Of a stretch of DNA of 12,020 nt, positions 1-7,286 are shown piece by piece. The position numbers were made by a program, and so were the translations under genes. A model generated the notes under the pieces. It was not told the DNA's origin and did no database searches. It worked only from the letters and a program-made list of their open reading frames with translations. Position 1 is the stretch's first letter. The number at the start of each line of letters is the position of its first letter. The stretch is from positions 1 to 12,020 of the forward strand of contig VAYJ01000108.1 in the NCBI GenBank assembly GCA_005888465.1, given 5' to 3'. The stretch comes from Actinomycetota bacterium. Its GTDB lineage: Bacteria; Actinomycetota; UBA4738.

Positions 1-926
1 ATGACCGATTTCGCGAAGACGTGGACGAGTCGTTTCAAGTCGGATTCGGCTGGGAGGCAGTCGAAAGTCAGTCCGGCTGAACGCAGCGCGTTGCGGACGC
101 CTTCGGCGTCGATGAAGTCCTTCGTGGTGCTGTGGCCGATCGTCAGGCTGCTACTCGACTTCGTCGAGTTGCCAAAGACGAGGACCTCGCCGTGGCGCTT
201 TTCGCCGCCGGAGGAGGTCATCGCGACCGACGAGTAGAGGCTCCAGTCCTTGCGCACGATGTCGTCGGTGAGCTTCTCCTCGGGGACCTCCTTCAGCGCG
301 AGGGCGACGCCGAGCGCCGCGGCGTCGTTCGCGAAAGCGCCGGCGCCCTCGGGGCCGAAGGTGAGGTCGGTGGTGACGACGGTGTGACCTCGTGCGAGGG
401 CGTCCTTGATGGAGGCGGTGGTGAGGCCGGGGACCTTCACCATCGCGAGGTGGACGTCCTTCGGATCGTCGATGCCGGCGTCGGCCATGGCGGCGTGCAC
501 GGCGGTGGCGACTTTGCGCATCATCGAGACGCGGCCGATGTCCTCGGGGAGGATCGCCTCGGAGCCGGCGACCCCGACGACGAGGTGCTTGTTGGTGGGC
601 AGGTCTGGGACATCGAACCACTCGCGCGTGACGGCGGTGATGTGCGGTGTGATCACGCCTGGGCAGCCGCCGGAGAGCACGAAGATGACGCGCTTGGCGA
701 CCTCGTCGACGGGGATGTTCAGGAAGTTCGCGGTCCATTCGCGGAGCACGATGTCGGCGAGGACGCGACCCCAGTCGTCGTGGAAGCCGGTGCCCTCGGT
801 CTTGCCGGCGAGCGCCACGAGCGTGTCGGGCTTGATCGTCCCTTCGTCGGCGAGCGCTTGGAGCCTGGACGTGTCGTTCGGGGTCATCATGGGACAGACG
901 AACAGCCCGACTCGTTGGACCTTCAT
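1..926 (-). CDS. Ring-opening amidohydrolase, barbiturase/cyanuric acid hydrolase (AtzD) family, 3' end cut by window edge
   Basis: This gene encodes an enzyme that hydrolyses a cyclic imide or urea ring (barbiturate to ureidomalonate, or cyanurate to carboxybiuret), probably in the cytoplasm. The 308 visible residues show family hallmarks: GKTEGTG (K42), FVLSGGCPGVITPH (S85), the LPEDIGR block at 127-132, VKVPGLT (K164), AMTSSGGE (S239) and VFAKS (K306). By eye these match the Ser/Lys pairs of the three-repeat AtzD fold. The third serine would lie in the roughly 55 residues beyond the left edge, since family members are about 360 aa. The ATG start has an ideal GGAGGTGA Shine-Dalgarno 5 nt upstream and overlaps the amidase stop in an ATGA arrangement, so the two are translationally coupled. 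One oddity is that the first serine motif reads SGGCPG rather than the usual SGGTEG. The family is clear, but barbiturate versus cyanurate cannot be decided from sequence; the amidase and nearby malonyl-CoA synthetase lean towards barbiturate. Confidence 0.85.
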   Translation of the reverse strand, partial: MKVQRVGLFVCPMMTPNDTSRLQALADEGTIKPDTLVALAGKTEGTGFHDDWGRVLADIVLREWTANFLNIPVDEVAKRVIFVLSGGCPGVITPHITAVTREWFDVPDLPTNKHLVVGVAGSEAILPEDIGRVSMMRKVATAVHAAMADAGIDDPKDVHLAMVKVPGLTTASIKDALARGHTVVTTDLTFGPEGAGAFANDAAALGVALALKEVPEEKLTDDIVRKDWSLYSSVAMTSSGGEKRHGEVLVFGNSTKSSSSLTIGHSTTKDFIDAEGVRNALRSAGLTFDCLPAESDLKRLVHVFAKSV

Positions 927-2293
927 GTGGTCACCTCCGTGAGCTTGTGGGCGATGGCGAGGACCTCATCTTCGCGGAACGGGCGGCCCACGATCTGCAC
1001 GTTGATCGGGAGGCCGTCGACGGATGCCCCGAAGGGGACGCTGGCGGCGGGGACGCCGAACAGGCTGATCAGACGGCTCGGGGCGAGCACGTCCCAGGTG
1101 GATTGCTCACGGCCGTTCACGATCACGGGCTGCTCGAGCGGGAACGGCGGCACGGTCGCGACCGGCATGAGCAGGACGTGGAAACGGTCGAGGTGGGTCA
1201 GAAGCTCGGCGAGCAGGCGGTCGCGTTCGTCCCAGAGCGCCTGTCGGTCGGGGTCGGGATCGGTGCGGTCGGCCTCTTCGGCGGCGGCGACTGCCTGACG
1301 CACGTCCTCGCCGACCTGGTCCCCGTGGTCCTCGATCAGTTGCCGGACGTCGCGCAGACGGTCGGTGTCGCGAAGCTCGGAGTAGAGCGTGACGCCTCGC
1401 TCGAGCGCGGGCGGCGGCTCGTCGTGGATCTCGATCCCCATGTGGGCGAGGGCATCAGCCGCTCCGCGAACCACGGCACGCACGTCGTCGCGGACGCCTG
1501 GATCGGGGGGACCCTCCCAGACGGCAACGGCTCGAACGTGCGCCTCGCGCGACCAGGGAAGCACGACGGATTCGGTGAGCGGGTCGATGCCGTCGGGGCC
1601 CGCGATCACGTGCAAGGCAACCTCGACGTCATCGACCGTTCGCGCGATCGGTCCAATGACCTGCAGGCGGCCCTGCATGCTGTCCGGGGTGGTGCGGAAG
1701 GGCTCCGTGAGCGTCGGCGCGGGAAGCTGACCGGTGAGAGGCACGCGCCCCGCGGTCGGCCGGATCGCGACGGTGCCCGTGCATGCCGCAGGCCACCGAA
1801 GAGAACCGCCGAAGTCCCCGCCGAGCCCGAGCGCCGAGCAGCAAGAGGCGATGGACGCGGCCTCGCCGCCGCTTGAGCCGCCGACCGTGACAGGGCCGAG
1901 AGGGTTCGGCGTCTCGCCGAAGAGCGAGTTCTTCGTGTAGCCGAACATTGCGAACTCGGGGCAGTTCGTCTTGCCGAGGAGGATCGCGCCGGCGGCCCGC
2001 AGGCGGGCGACGGCAGTCGCGTCTTGGGTTGGAACGAAGTCCTTCAGGACTGGCGAGCCGGCGGTCAGGGGAAGGCCGGCCGCGGCGATGACGTCCTTCG
2101 CGGTGAACGGCACGCCGGCGAGCGGGACGTCGGCGCCGTCACGGACGGCCTGGTCAACGCGATCGGCGTCGGCGAGCGTTTCGCCGCGATCGCGCAGCGT
2201 GACGATCGCGTTCAGCTCGGGGTTCACGCGATCGATCCGCTCGAGGTGCGCGGCGACGACCTCGCGCGCGGAAACGGTACTCGCGCCGACCAA
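923..2293 (-). CDS. Amidase-signature family hydrolase (possible ureidomalonase or AtzE-like second step)
   Basis: This is a Ser-Ser-Lys amidase that hydrolyses a C-N amide bond. From the TTG at 2293 the protein has 456 residues. It carries the catalytic lysine in VPFTAKD (K66), the cis-serine in GGSSGGE (S140) and the nucleophile in GGDFGGSLRWPA (S164). The spacing matches characterised members such as fatty acid amide hydrolase. The C-terminal LPINVQIVGRPFREDEVLAIA block is also typical. The nucleophile motif has GDFGG where GTDTGG/GSDIGG is more common. The start is doubtful: residues resembling a normal amidase N-terminus (TDPTEHSATELARLV) are readable upstream of 2293 but have no start codon in frame, while an ATG at 2349 overlapping the kinase stop is one frame off. 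The gene sits between the sensor kinase and the ring-opening hydrolase, which suggests it acts on the ring-opened product. The substrate is inferred. Confidence 0.85.
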   Translation of the reverse strand: MVGASTVSAREVVAAHLERIDRVNPELNAIVTLRDRGETLADADRVDQAVRDGADVPLAGVPFTAKDVIAAAGLPLTAGSPVLKDFVPTQDATAVARLRAAGAILLGKTNCPEFAMFGYTKNSLFGETPNPLGPVTVGGSSGGEAASIASCCSALGLGGDFGGSLRWPAACTGTVAIRPTAGRVPLTGQLPAPTLTEPFRTTPDSMQGRLQVIGPIARTVDDVEVALHVIAGPDGIDPLTESVVLPWSREAHVRAVAVWEGPPDPGVRDDVRAVVRGAADALAHMGIEIHDEPPPALERGVTLYSELRDTDRLRDVRQLIEDHGDQVGEDVRQAVAAAEEADRTDPDPDRQALWDERDRLLAELLTHLDRFHVLLMPVATVPPFPLEQPVIVNGREQSTWDVLAPSRLISLFGVPAASVPFGASVDGLPINVQIVGRPFREDEVLAIAHKLTEVTT

Positions 2294-2348
2294 GCGGGCA
2301 AGCTCTGTCGCCGAGTGCTCCGTCGGGTCGGTCGCGGCGCCCTCCGCA

Positions 2349-3453
2349 TCAGGCCCGCATCCTAACGATCGCGCTCGAACCCCCCCCGGGCAGGACGAAG
2401 CGCATGGTCGTGCCGGCGCCGGGGGAGCTTTCGGCCGAGATCGTGCCCCCGTGCGCCTGGACGAGACTCTTCGCGATCGCGAGGCCGAGGCCCGCGCCGC
2501 TCGAGTCGGCAGCCTTCACGAACCTGTCGAAGACGTGCGGGAGCGCCTCTGGCGCGATCCCGGAGCCGGTGTCGGTGACGACGAACGCGACGGCGCCGCC
2601 AGCCGACTCCGCTGAGACCGATATGCGGCCGCCCGATGGGGTGTGCCGGAGGGCGTTCGACAGCAAGTTCGCGAGCACCTCGCCGATCCGGACGGGGTCG
2701 GCGTCGAGCGTTGGGAGGGACGAGTTCACGTGCGCGTCCAGGGTGACGCCGGCTAGGGCGGCCGGTCCCCGGAAGGACTCCACCGCCTCGTGGACGAGCG
2801 TCGCCGGGACAGTTGGTTCGCGGTGCAGTTGCAGCGCACCGGCCTCGGCGGTCGAGAGCGTGAGCAGGTCGTTCAGGAGGCGCGACATGACGCGCGTCTC
2901 CTCGAGTAGCGGCTCGAGATGCTCGCGGTCGGCGGGGTAGAGCCCGTCGAGCAAGCCTTCGGTCTGTCCCTGGATCACGGTGAGGGGCGTGCGCAGCTCG
3001 TGCGCGACGTCGGCGATCAGGTTGCGTCGTTCGCGTTCGCTTGCTCGGAGGCGCTCGGTCATCGCGTTGAACGAACGCGCGAGCCGTCGGAACCGGCGCG
3101 GGCCACGCTCGGGGACCTGGACGTCGTGATCGCCGGCGGCGACGCGGTCGGCCGCCTCCATCACATCGGACAGGGGCGCCGCGGCGCGCCGAACGCCGCG
3201 CGCGACGACGGCGAGTCCACCGAAGAGGATCACGAGCCCGAGCAGTCCGGCGGCGAGCGCCAGTCCGCGATGGTGGCCGATGCCGAGCGCGCCGGAGAGG
3301 AGCGCCAGGGCGAGGGCGCTCGACGTGAACGTGAACAGGAAGAAGACGACCACCACGAAACCGAGGAACCGCGGGAAGCGGGGTCGGCCACCCCAACCGC
3401 GCCCGCGCATCGGGGGAAACGGTTCGCCCTCGGGCCACCACGGCGGGCGGAAC

Positions 3454-3461
<8 letters not shown>
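2349..3461 (-). CDS. HAMP-domain sensor histidine kinase (BaeS/OmpR-partner type)
   Basis: This is the membrane sensor of a two-component system and phosphorylates the regulator encoded just upstream. The 370 residues begin with a Pro/Arg/Trp-rich cytoplasmic segment (1-30). Next come TM1 (about 34-60), a very short outside loop (about 6-10 residues), TM2 (about 67-88) and HAMP (about 90-140). The HisKA domain has the phospho-acceptor H154 in DVAHELRTPL. The HATPase has an N box (N265/N269, LANLLSNALRHT), G1 box DTGSG (297-301), F box FDRF and G2 box GAGLGLAIAKSLV. With almost no extracytoplasmic domain, it probably senses within the membrane or through a partner, possibly the small membrane protein heading the operon. 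Its ATG overlaps the regulator stop by 8 nt. The TGA overlaps an ATG (TGATG) in front of the amidase. An 8-G run (2380-2387) sits just before the C-terminus. Confidence 0.95.
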
Positions 3462-4125
<664 letters not shown>

Positions 4126-4159
4126 GACCGCATCGTCGCTTTGCTGGCGCCGTCCGGCA

Positions 4160-4174
4160 TCGGGACTTTCCCGA
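4160..4174 (-). other. Small stem-loop between membrane protein gene and response regulator
   Basis: A perfect 6-bp inverted repeat (TCGGGA, loop AAG, TCCCGA) lies 4 nt after the stop codon of the small membrane protein. It could partly terminate or protect the mRNA end and so set different levels for gene 1 versus the downstream regulator. No T-run follows, so it is not a standard terminator. Confidence 0.3.
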
Positions 4175-4178
4175 ACCC

Positions 4179-4562
4179 TTACCGCCTGCTTTCCGAAGCC
4201 TCAGGAGCGCTCGGCGCCTGGCTCGCCGGCTGCTCGTGCTGGCGGCGGTGCCAATCATCGAACCTGGCCGTGCGGCCGCCGTGGTCGTGGTCCTTGTCCC
4301 AACCACCGGGCCCGTAGCCGTGCCAGCGGCGTCCGAAGAACGCCACCCGCAGCAGCCCGAAGATCAGGAAGAAGAACAGCGGGAAGAGGAAGATCCCGAA
4401 CGGGAAGAACCCCCACCCGGGCCCGATCACCCGGACCACCTGTCCACCGGTCGCCGCCTGGGCGAGCCCGTGCGTCACACCTGCGTGGTACGCGCCAACT
4501 CCGATCGCGACCCCTCCGAGGATCGCCAGGAGCAGCACTACGATCGCCATTCCCCGTCGCAT
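4179..4562 (-). CDS. Small two-TM membrane protein with His/Asp-rich cytoplasmic tail, heads the two-component operon
   Basis: The 127-residue protein has no named function that I can assign. TM1 spans about 5-24, followed by a short loop with GLAQAATGGQVVRVIG. A strongly hydrophobic, Phe-rich TM2 spans about 52-76. A hydrophilic tail follows, containing WHGYGPGGWDKDHDH and a FDDWHRRQHE motif. Proteins of this layout, ending in a DWHRR.H-like motif, are known to me as small hypothetical genes beside actinobacterial two-component systems. The ATG has a good Shine-Dalgarno (AAGGGAG) at suitable spacing. The TAA stop is 53 nt before the regulator start. The kinase has almost no external loop, so this protein could be its sensing or modulating partner; the His/Asp tail could bind metal. 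Both ideas are inference. Confidence 0.8.
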   Translation of the reverse strand: MRRGMAIVVLLLAILGGVAIGVGAYHAGVTHGLAQAATGGQVVRVIGPGWGFFPFGIFLFPLFFFLIFGLLRVAFFGRRWHGYGPGGWDKDHDHGGRTARFDDWHRRQHEQPASQAPSAPEASESRR

Positions 4563-4614
4563 CCGTTTCTCCCTTCGTTCGACGGTTCGTTACCGGTGAT
4601 GCTCGTTGGAGGTT

Positions 4615-4631
4615 GTGAACGCGCCGTGAAG
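4615..4631. promoter_or_regulatory. Candidate OmpR/PhoP-type operator: 11-nt-phased direct repeat
   Basis: On the plus strand GTGAAC (4615-4620) and GTGAAG (4626-4631) start exactly 11 nt apart. On the minus strand these read CTTCAC and GTTCAC. Tandem 11-nt units with a GTTCAC core are the pattern bound by actinobacterial PhoP and other OmpR-family dimers. The repeat lies in the 91-nt divergent gap, 53 nt upstream of the small membrane protein ATG and 22 nt upstream of the matB-like GTG, so it could control both units. Only two units are visible, so chance occurrence is possible. Confidence 0.4.
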
Positions 4632-4653
4632 GCCAAAGGGAGGTCCTGCGGAT

Positions 4654-6023
4654 GTGACATCCTTCGAGGTCGTGGCGCCCCTGCTTCCTCGCCTGCTCGA
4701 GCCCGGTGATCGCGAAGCGCTCCGCGCCGGCGGCCGGTCGCTCTCGGAGCGGGAGCTGGCGGCGGCCGCGTCGGCCGTCGCGCATCGGCTGGCCGGCCAC
4801 GGTCGCGTGGCGCTCTGGGCGACGTCGTCGCTCGAGACGTGCGTGGCGGTCGTGGGGGCGCTCGTCGCTGGCGTCCCAGCGGTACCGATCAACCCGAAGA
4901 TGGGCGCGCGTGAGCTGGAGCACGTGCTCACCGACAGCTCGCCCACCGTCGTGGCGGCGTCCCCGGACGCCGTACTCCCCCGAGCGCGTCCCCGTGGACC
5001 TCGACGCCCCGGCGCGGCCGCTGCCCTCCGAGCCCGGCGACGAGTCGACTGCCCTCGTGTTCTACACGTCCGGCACGACCGGGCCGCCCAAGGGCGTCCT
5101 GATCCACGCACGCGCTCCCCCTCTTCCACGTGCACGGGCTCGTGCTGGGCGTCCTCGGGCCGCTCCGCACCGGCGGCTCGCTCCGTCACGCCGGCCGCTT
5201 CTCGCCCGAGGCGGTTGCCGCCGAGCTCGCGGGCGGCGCGACCATGCTCTTCGGCGTGCCGACGATGTACCACGCACTCGCGGAAGCGGCGGAGGCCGAT
5301 GCTTCCGTCGCGGCGTCGCTCGCGGGCGCGCGGGTGCTCGTCTCGGGATCCGCGCCGCTCGCCGTGCGCGAGCACTACCGGATCGAGGCCGCGACCGGGC
5401 AGGGGATCGTCGAGCGCTACGGCCTGACCGAGACGCTCATGAACTGCGCCGTCCACGTCGACGGCGAGCGCCAGCCCGGCTCGGTGGGGCCGCCGCTCCC
5501 TGGCGTGGACCTGCGGCTGGTTGGCGACGACGGCGCGACGATCGACGCCCGCGACGACGAGACGATCGGCGAGGTATCGGTGCGCGGACCGAATCTGTTT
5601 CTGGGGTACCTCGACCGCCCCGACGCGACTGCGTCGGTGATGCAGGACGGCTGGTTCCGAACCGGCGACCTGGCCACGCGGGGACCGGACGGCTGGGTGC
5701 GGATCGTTGGGCGGCGAGCGACCGACCTGATCAAGACCGGCGGGTACAAGGTGGGCGCGGGCGAGGTCGAGGCCGCGCTCCTGGAGCACGCGGCAGTCGC
5801 GGAGGCAGCCGTCACGGGTGCGCCCGACGACCGGCTCGGCGAGCGCATCGTGGCGTGGGTGGTACTTCGATCCGCCGCCGCCGCGACCCCCTCGGAGCTC
5901 GAGGACCACGTCGCCGCGCTGCTCGCGCCCCACAAGCGGCCCCGGGAGGTGCGGTTCCTCAAGGCGCTGCCGCGCAACGAGATGGGCAAGGTCCGCAAGT
6001 CCGAGCTTCGCTCACCGAACTGA
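4654..6023 (+). pseudogene. matB: Malonyl-CoA synthetase (MatB-like) adenylate-forming enzyme, disrupted by two frame changes
   Basis: An intact gene would make malonyl-CoA from malonate, ATP and CoA. The reading is continuous by homology but uses three frames. The GTG start (4654, Shine-Dalgarno GGGAGG) runs to about 4980. A second frame carries the ATP-binding YTSGTTGPPKG (about 5060-5093) to about 5115. A third frame runs from LPLFHVHGL (about 5115) to the stop at 6023, with ERYGLTETLMN, WFRTGDLA, GRRATDLIKTGGYKVGAGEVE and the PRNEMGK lysine motif. These blocks closely follow Streptomyces MatB as I recall it. Lesion 1 fits one extra C in the CCCCC run at 4977-4981. Lesion 2 near 5106-5116 lacks about 23 residues normally present between PKG...H and LPLFHVHG, so it is a deletion rather than a single-base error. 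The gene is divergent from the hydrolase operon. Either it is a decaying gene, or lesion 1 is a sequencing error. Confidence 0.8.
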
Positions 6024-6028
6024 GCGAA
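6007..6028. terminator. Inverted repeat at convergent gene ends, possible bidirectional terminator
   Basis: TTCGCTCA (6007-6014) and TGAGCGAA (6021-6028) are perfect 8-bp arms around a 6-nt loop. The right arm contains the matB-like TGA stop, and the epimerase stop lies 5 nt beyond it. The position between two convergent genes suits a terminator for both strands, but there is no T-tract. Confidence 0.4.
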
Positions 6029-6032
6029 ACCC

Positions 6033-7124
6033 TCACTTCGACGCCAGCTCGCCTCCGGGCACGAGCCGTCGCCTGACGTCCGACTCCGAAAGGACCTCCA
6101 CCACCCGTCCCGCAGTCCGGCCGTCGCCGTAGAGACACGGGAGCCCGTCGATGCGCGCACGCTCGCGTCGGTCGCCCAGCCGAGCGACCGCCTCGAGCAC
6201 GTCGCCGGGCGCCAGGCCGGTCAGGGCGGAGATCCCGGCGTTCACCGACTCCGTACGCGACGTCGAGGATCGAAGCACGACCGTGGGGACCCCGAAGAAC
6301 GACGCCTCCTCCTGGAGCTCTCCGGCGTCGGTCACCAGGAGCTCGCTTGCGGCCACGGCGCGGAGCACGGCGTCGTAGGGGAGGGAGTGCGCGATCCGAA
6401 CGCCGAGCAGCGCCGCGACGCCTTCGTAGAGTCCGGCCTGTTCGAGCCAGGCCTTCGTCCGCGCGTGCAGGAGCAGGGTGACGGGTCCTGCCGCGCCCGC
6501 GAGCCAGGGCAACAGGCGAACGAGATCGTCGAGCCGGTCGCGGTCGGCCGTCCGCGCGGTTCGCGCCGCGAACAGCGTCCCGCGCCGATCGACCAACGGC
6601 ACCCGCGCCACGCGCGAGGCGACCAGGACGTCGACGCGAGCGTTCCCGACCACCCGCACACGATCGGGCGAGACGCCCTCGACGGCCAGGCTCGAGGCGG
6701 CGGTGCTCGTCGGAGCCAGGTGCATGGTCGCGAGCGAGGTCAGCGCGCGGCGGTTCGCCTCGGCGGAGGAGGTCGCATCGAACGAACGAATCCCCGCCTC
6801 GAGCTGGACCACGCCGATGCCGCGTCGCTGCGCGGCGTTCGCGAGGGCGGTCACGACCCCCGAGCAGCCGGCGACGAGCGCGACCTCCGGGGGTGCGGAC
6901 TCCAGATCCTCGACCGCGAGCGCGCGGATCCGGGCGGCGTCCTCGTCCGGCTCCCACGTCACGTGCGGCGCGACGAGCACGGCCGCCAGCTCCGGTCCGA
7001 CCGATCGCTGATCGACCTGCGGACCGATGACGCGCACCTCGTGGCCGGCTCCCCGCAACGCCGCGACGACGGCCGAGACGGCGAGGAGGTCGGTTCGCGT
7101 CCCCGAGGCGAGCGTGATCCTCAC
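6033..7124 (-). CDS. Divergent UDP-N-acetylglucosamine 2-epimerase (WecB-like) family protein
   Basis: The 363-residue protein has the two-Rossmann-domain GT-B layout of non-hydrolysing UDP-GlcNAc 2-epimerases, which interconvert UDP-GlcNAc and UDP-ManNAc for surface polysaccharides. Recognisable blocks are ITLASGTRTDLLAVSAVV (3-20), VVQLEAGIRS (105-114), AEANRRALTSLATMHLAPT (121-139), RVVGNARVDVL (157-167), LLVTDAGELQEEASFFGVPTVVLR (262-285), TESVNAG and YGDGRTA near the end. Relative to E. coli WecB, the glutamates of LEAG (E109) and AEANR (E122) are kept. The aspartate of the HGDT loop is replaced (AGCS, C87), and the HRREN motif is reduced to LHARTK (H220). Its substrate may therefore differ. 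The start is GTG at 7124 without its own Shine-Dalgarno, overlapping the stop of a possible 17-codon leader ORF. The ends converge on the matB-like pseudogene with a 9-nt gap. Confidence 0.85.
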   Translation of the reverse strand: MRITLASGTRTDLLAVSAVVAALRGAGHEVRVIGPQVDQRSVGPELAAVLVAPHVTWEPDEDAARIRALAVEDLESAPPEVALVAGCSGVVTALANAAQRRGIGVVQLEAGIRSFDATSSAEANRRALTSLATMHLAPTSTAASSLAVEGVSPDRVRVVGNARVDVLVASRVARVPLVDRRGTLFAARTARTADRDRLDDLVRLLPWLAGAAGPVTLLLHARTKAWLEQAGLYEGVAALLGVRIAHSLPYDAVLRAVAASELLVTDAGELQEEASFFGVPTVVLRSSTSRTESVNAGISALTGLAPGDVLEAVARLGDRRERARIDGLPCLYGDGRTAGRVVEVLSESDVRRRLVPGGELASK

Positions 7125-7174
7125 GTCACAGGCGAACCGAGGGCATGCGTGCGGACAGAGCTCGACCCATTCAC
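7121..7174 (-). CDS. Possible 17-codon upstream ORF coupled to the epimerase gene
   Basis: A GTG at 7174 opens a short frame (VNGSSSVRTHALGSPVT) whose TGA overlaps the epimerase GTG in a 4-nt GTGA junction. A strong AGGAGG sequence lies at 7186-7191, 11 nt before this GTG, while the epimerase start itself has no ribosome site. The short ORF could deliver ribosomes to the epimerase. The spacing is longer than ideal and the peptide has no recognisable family, so this is tentative. Confidence 0.3.
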   Translation of the reverse strand: MNGSSSVRTHALGSPVT

Positions 7175-7246
7175 GGACCGACCCACCTCCTCCCTAGACC
7201 AAAGGTCGGATCGACAGGTCGCTCGTGTCGCTTTAGGTGCGCGTGG

Positions 7247-7276
7247 TTGACAGGGGTTTCGGGGCTTCGCTACGGT
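7247..7276 (+). promoter_or_regulatory. Sigma-70-type promoter for the SnoaL-P450 operon, near-leaderless
   Basis: A perfect -35 TTGACA (7247-7252) is followed after 18 bp by TACGGT (7271-7276), an acceptable actinobacterial -10. The ATG of the next gene is only 10 nt beyond the -10, so the expected start of transcription (about 7283-7284) leaves a 5' leader of about 3 nt. No Shine-Dalgarno precedes the ATG, which agrees with leaderless translation. Confidence 0.65.
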
Positions 7277-7286
7277 CCGGCGCACT

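Noticed and set aside
132..1298. 388-codon plus-strand frame across the hydrolase and amidase
   Set aside because: Gly/Asp/Arg-rich shadow translation antisense to two well-supported enzymes.
2362..3441. 359-codon minus-strand frame inside the kinase gene
   Set aside because: Arg/Pro-rich out-of-frame reading; the kinase frame has all H, N, G1, F and G2 boxes.
4960..5130. Programmed frameshifting in the matB-like gene
   Set aside because: Two changes in one gene, one of them with about 23 missing residues, point to damage or assembly error rather than recoding.
4590..5933. 447-codon minus-strand frame opposite the matB-like gene
   Set aside because: No recognisable motifs, while the plus strand carries adenylate-forming enzyme motifs throughout; it is open only because of GC bias.
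5959..6957. 332-codon minus-strand frame overlapping the epimerase
   Set aside because: Arg-rich out-of-frame reading of the epimerase gene, which has clear family motifs in its own frame.
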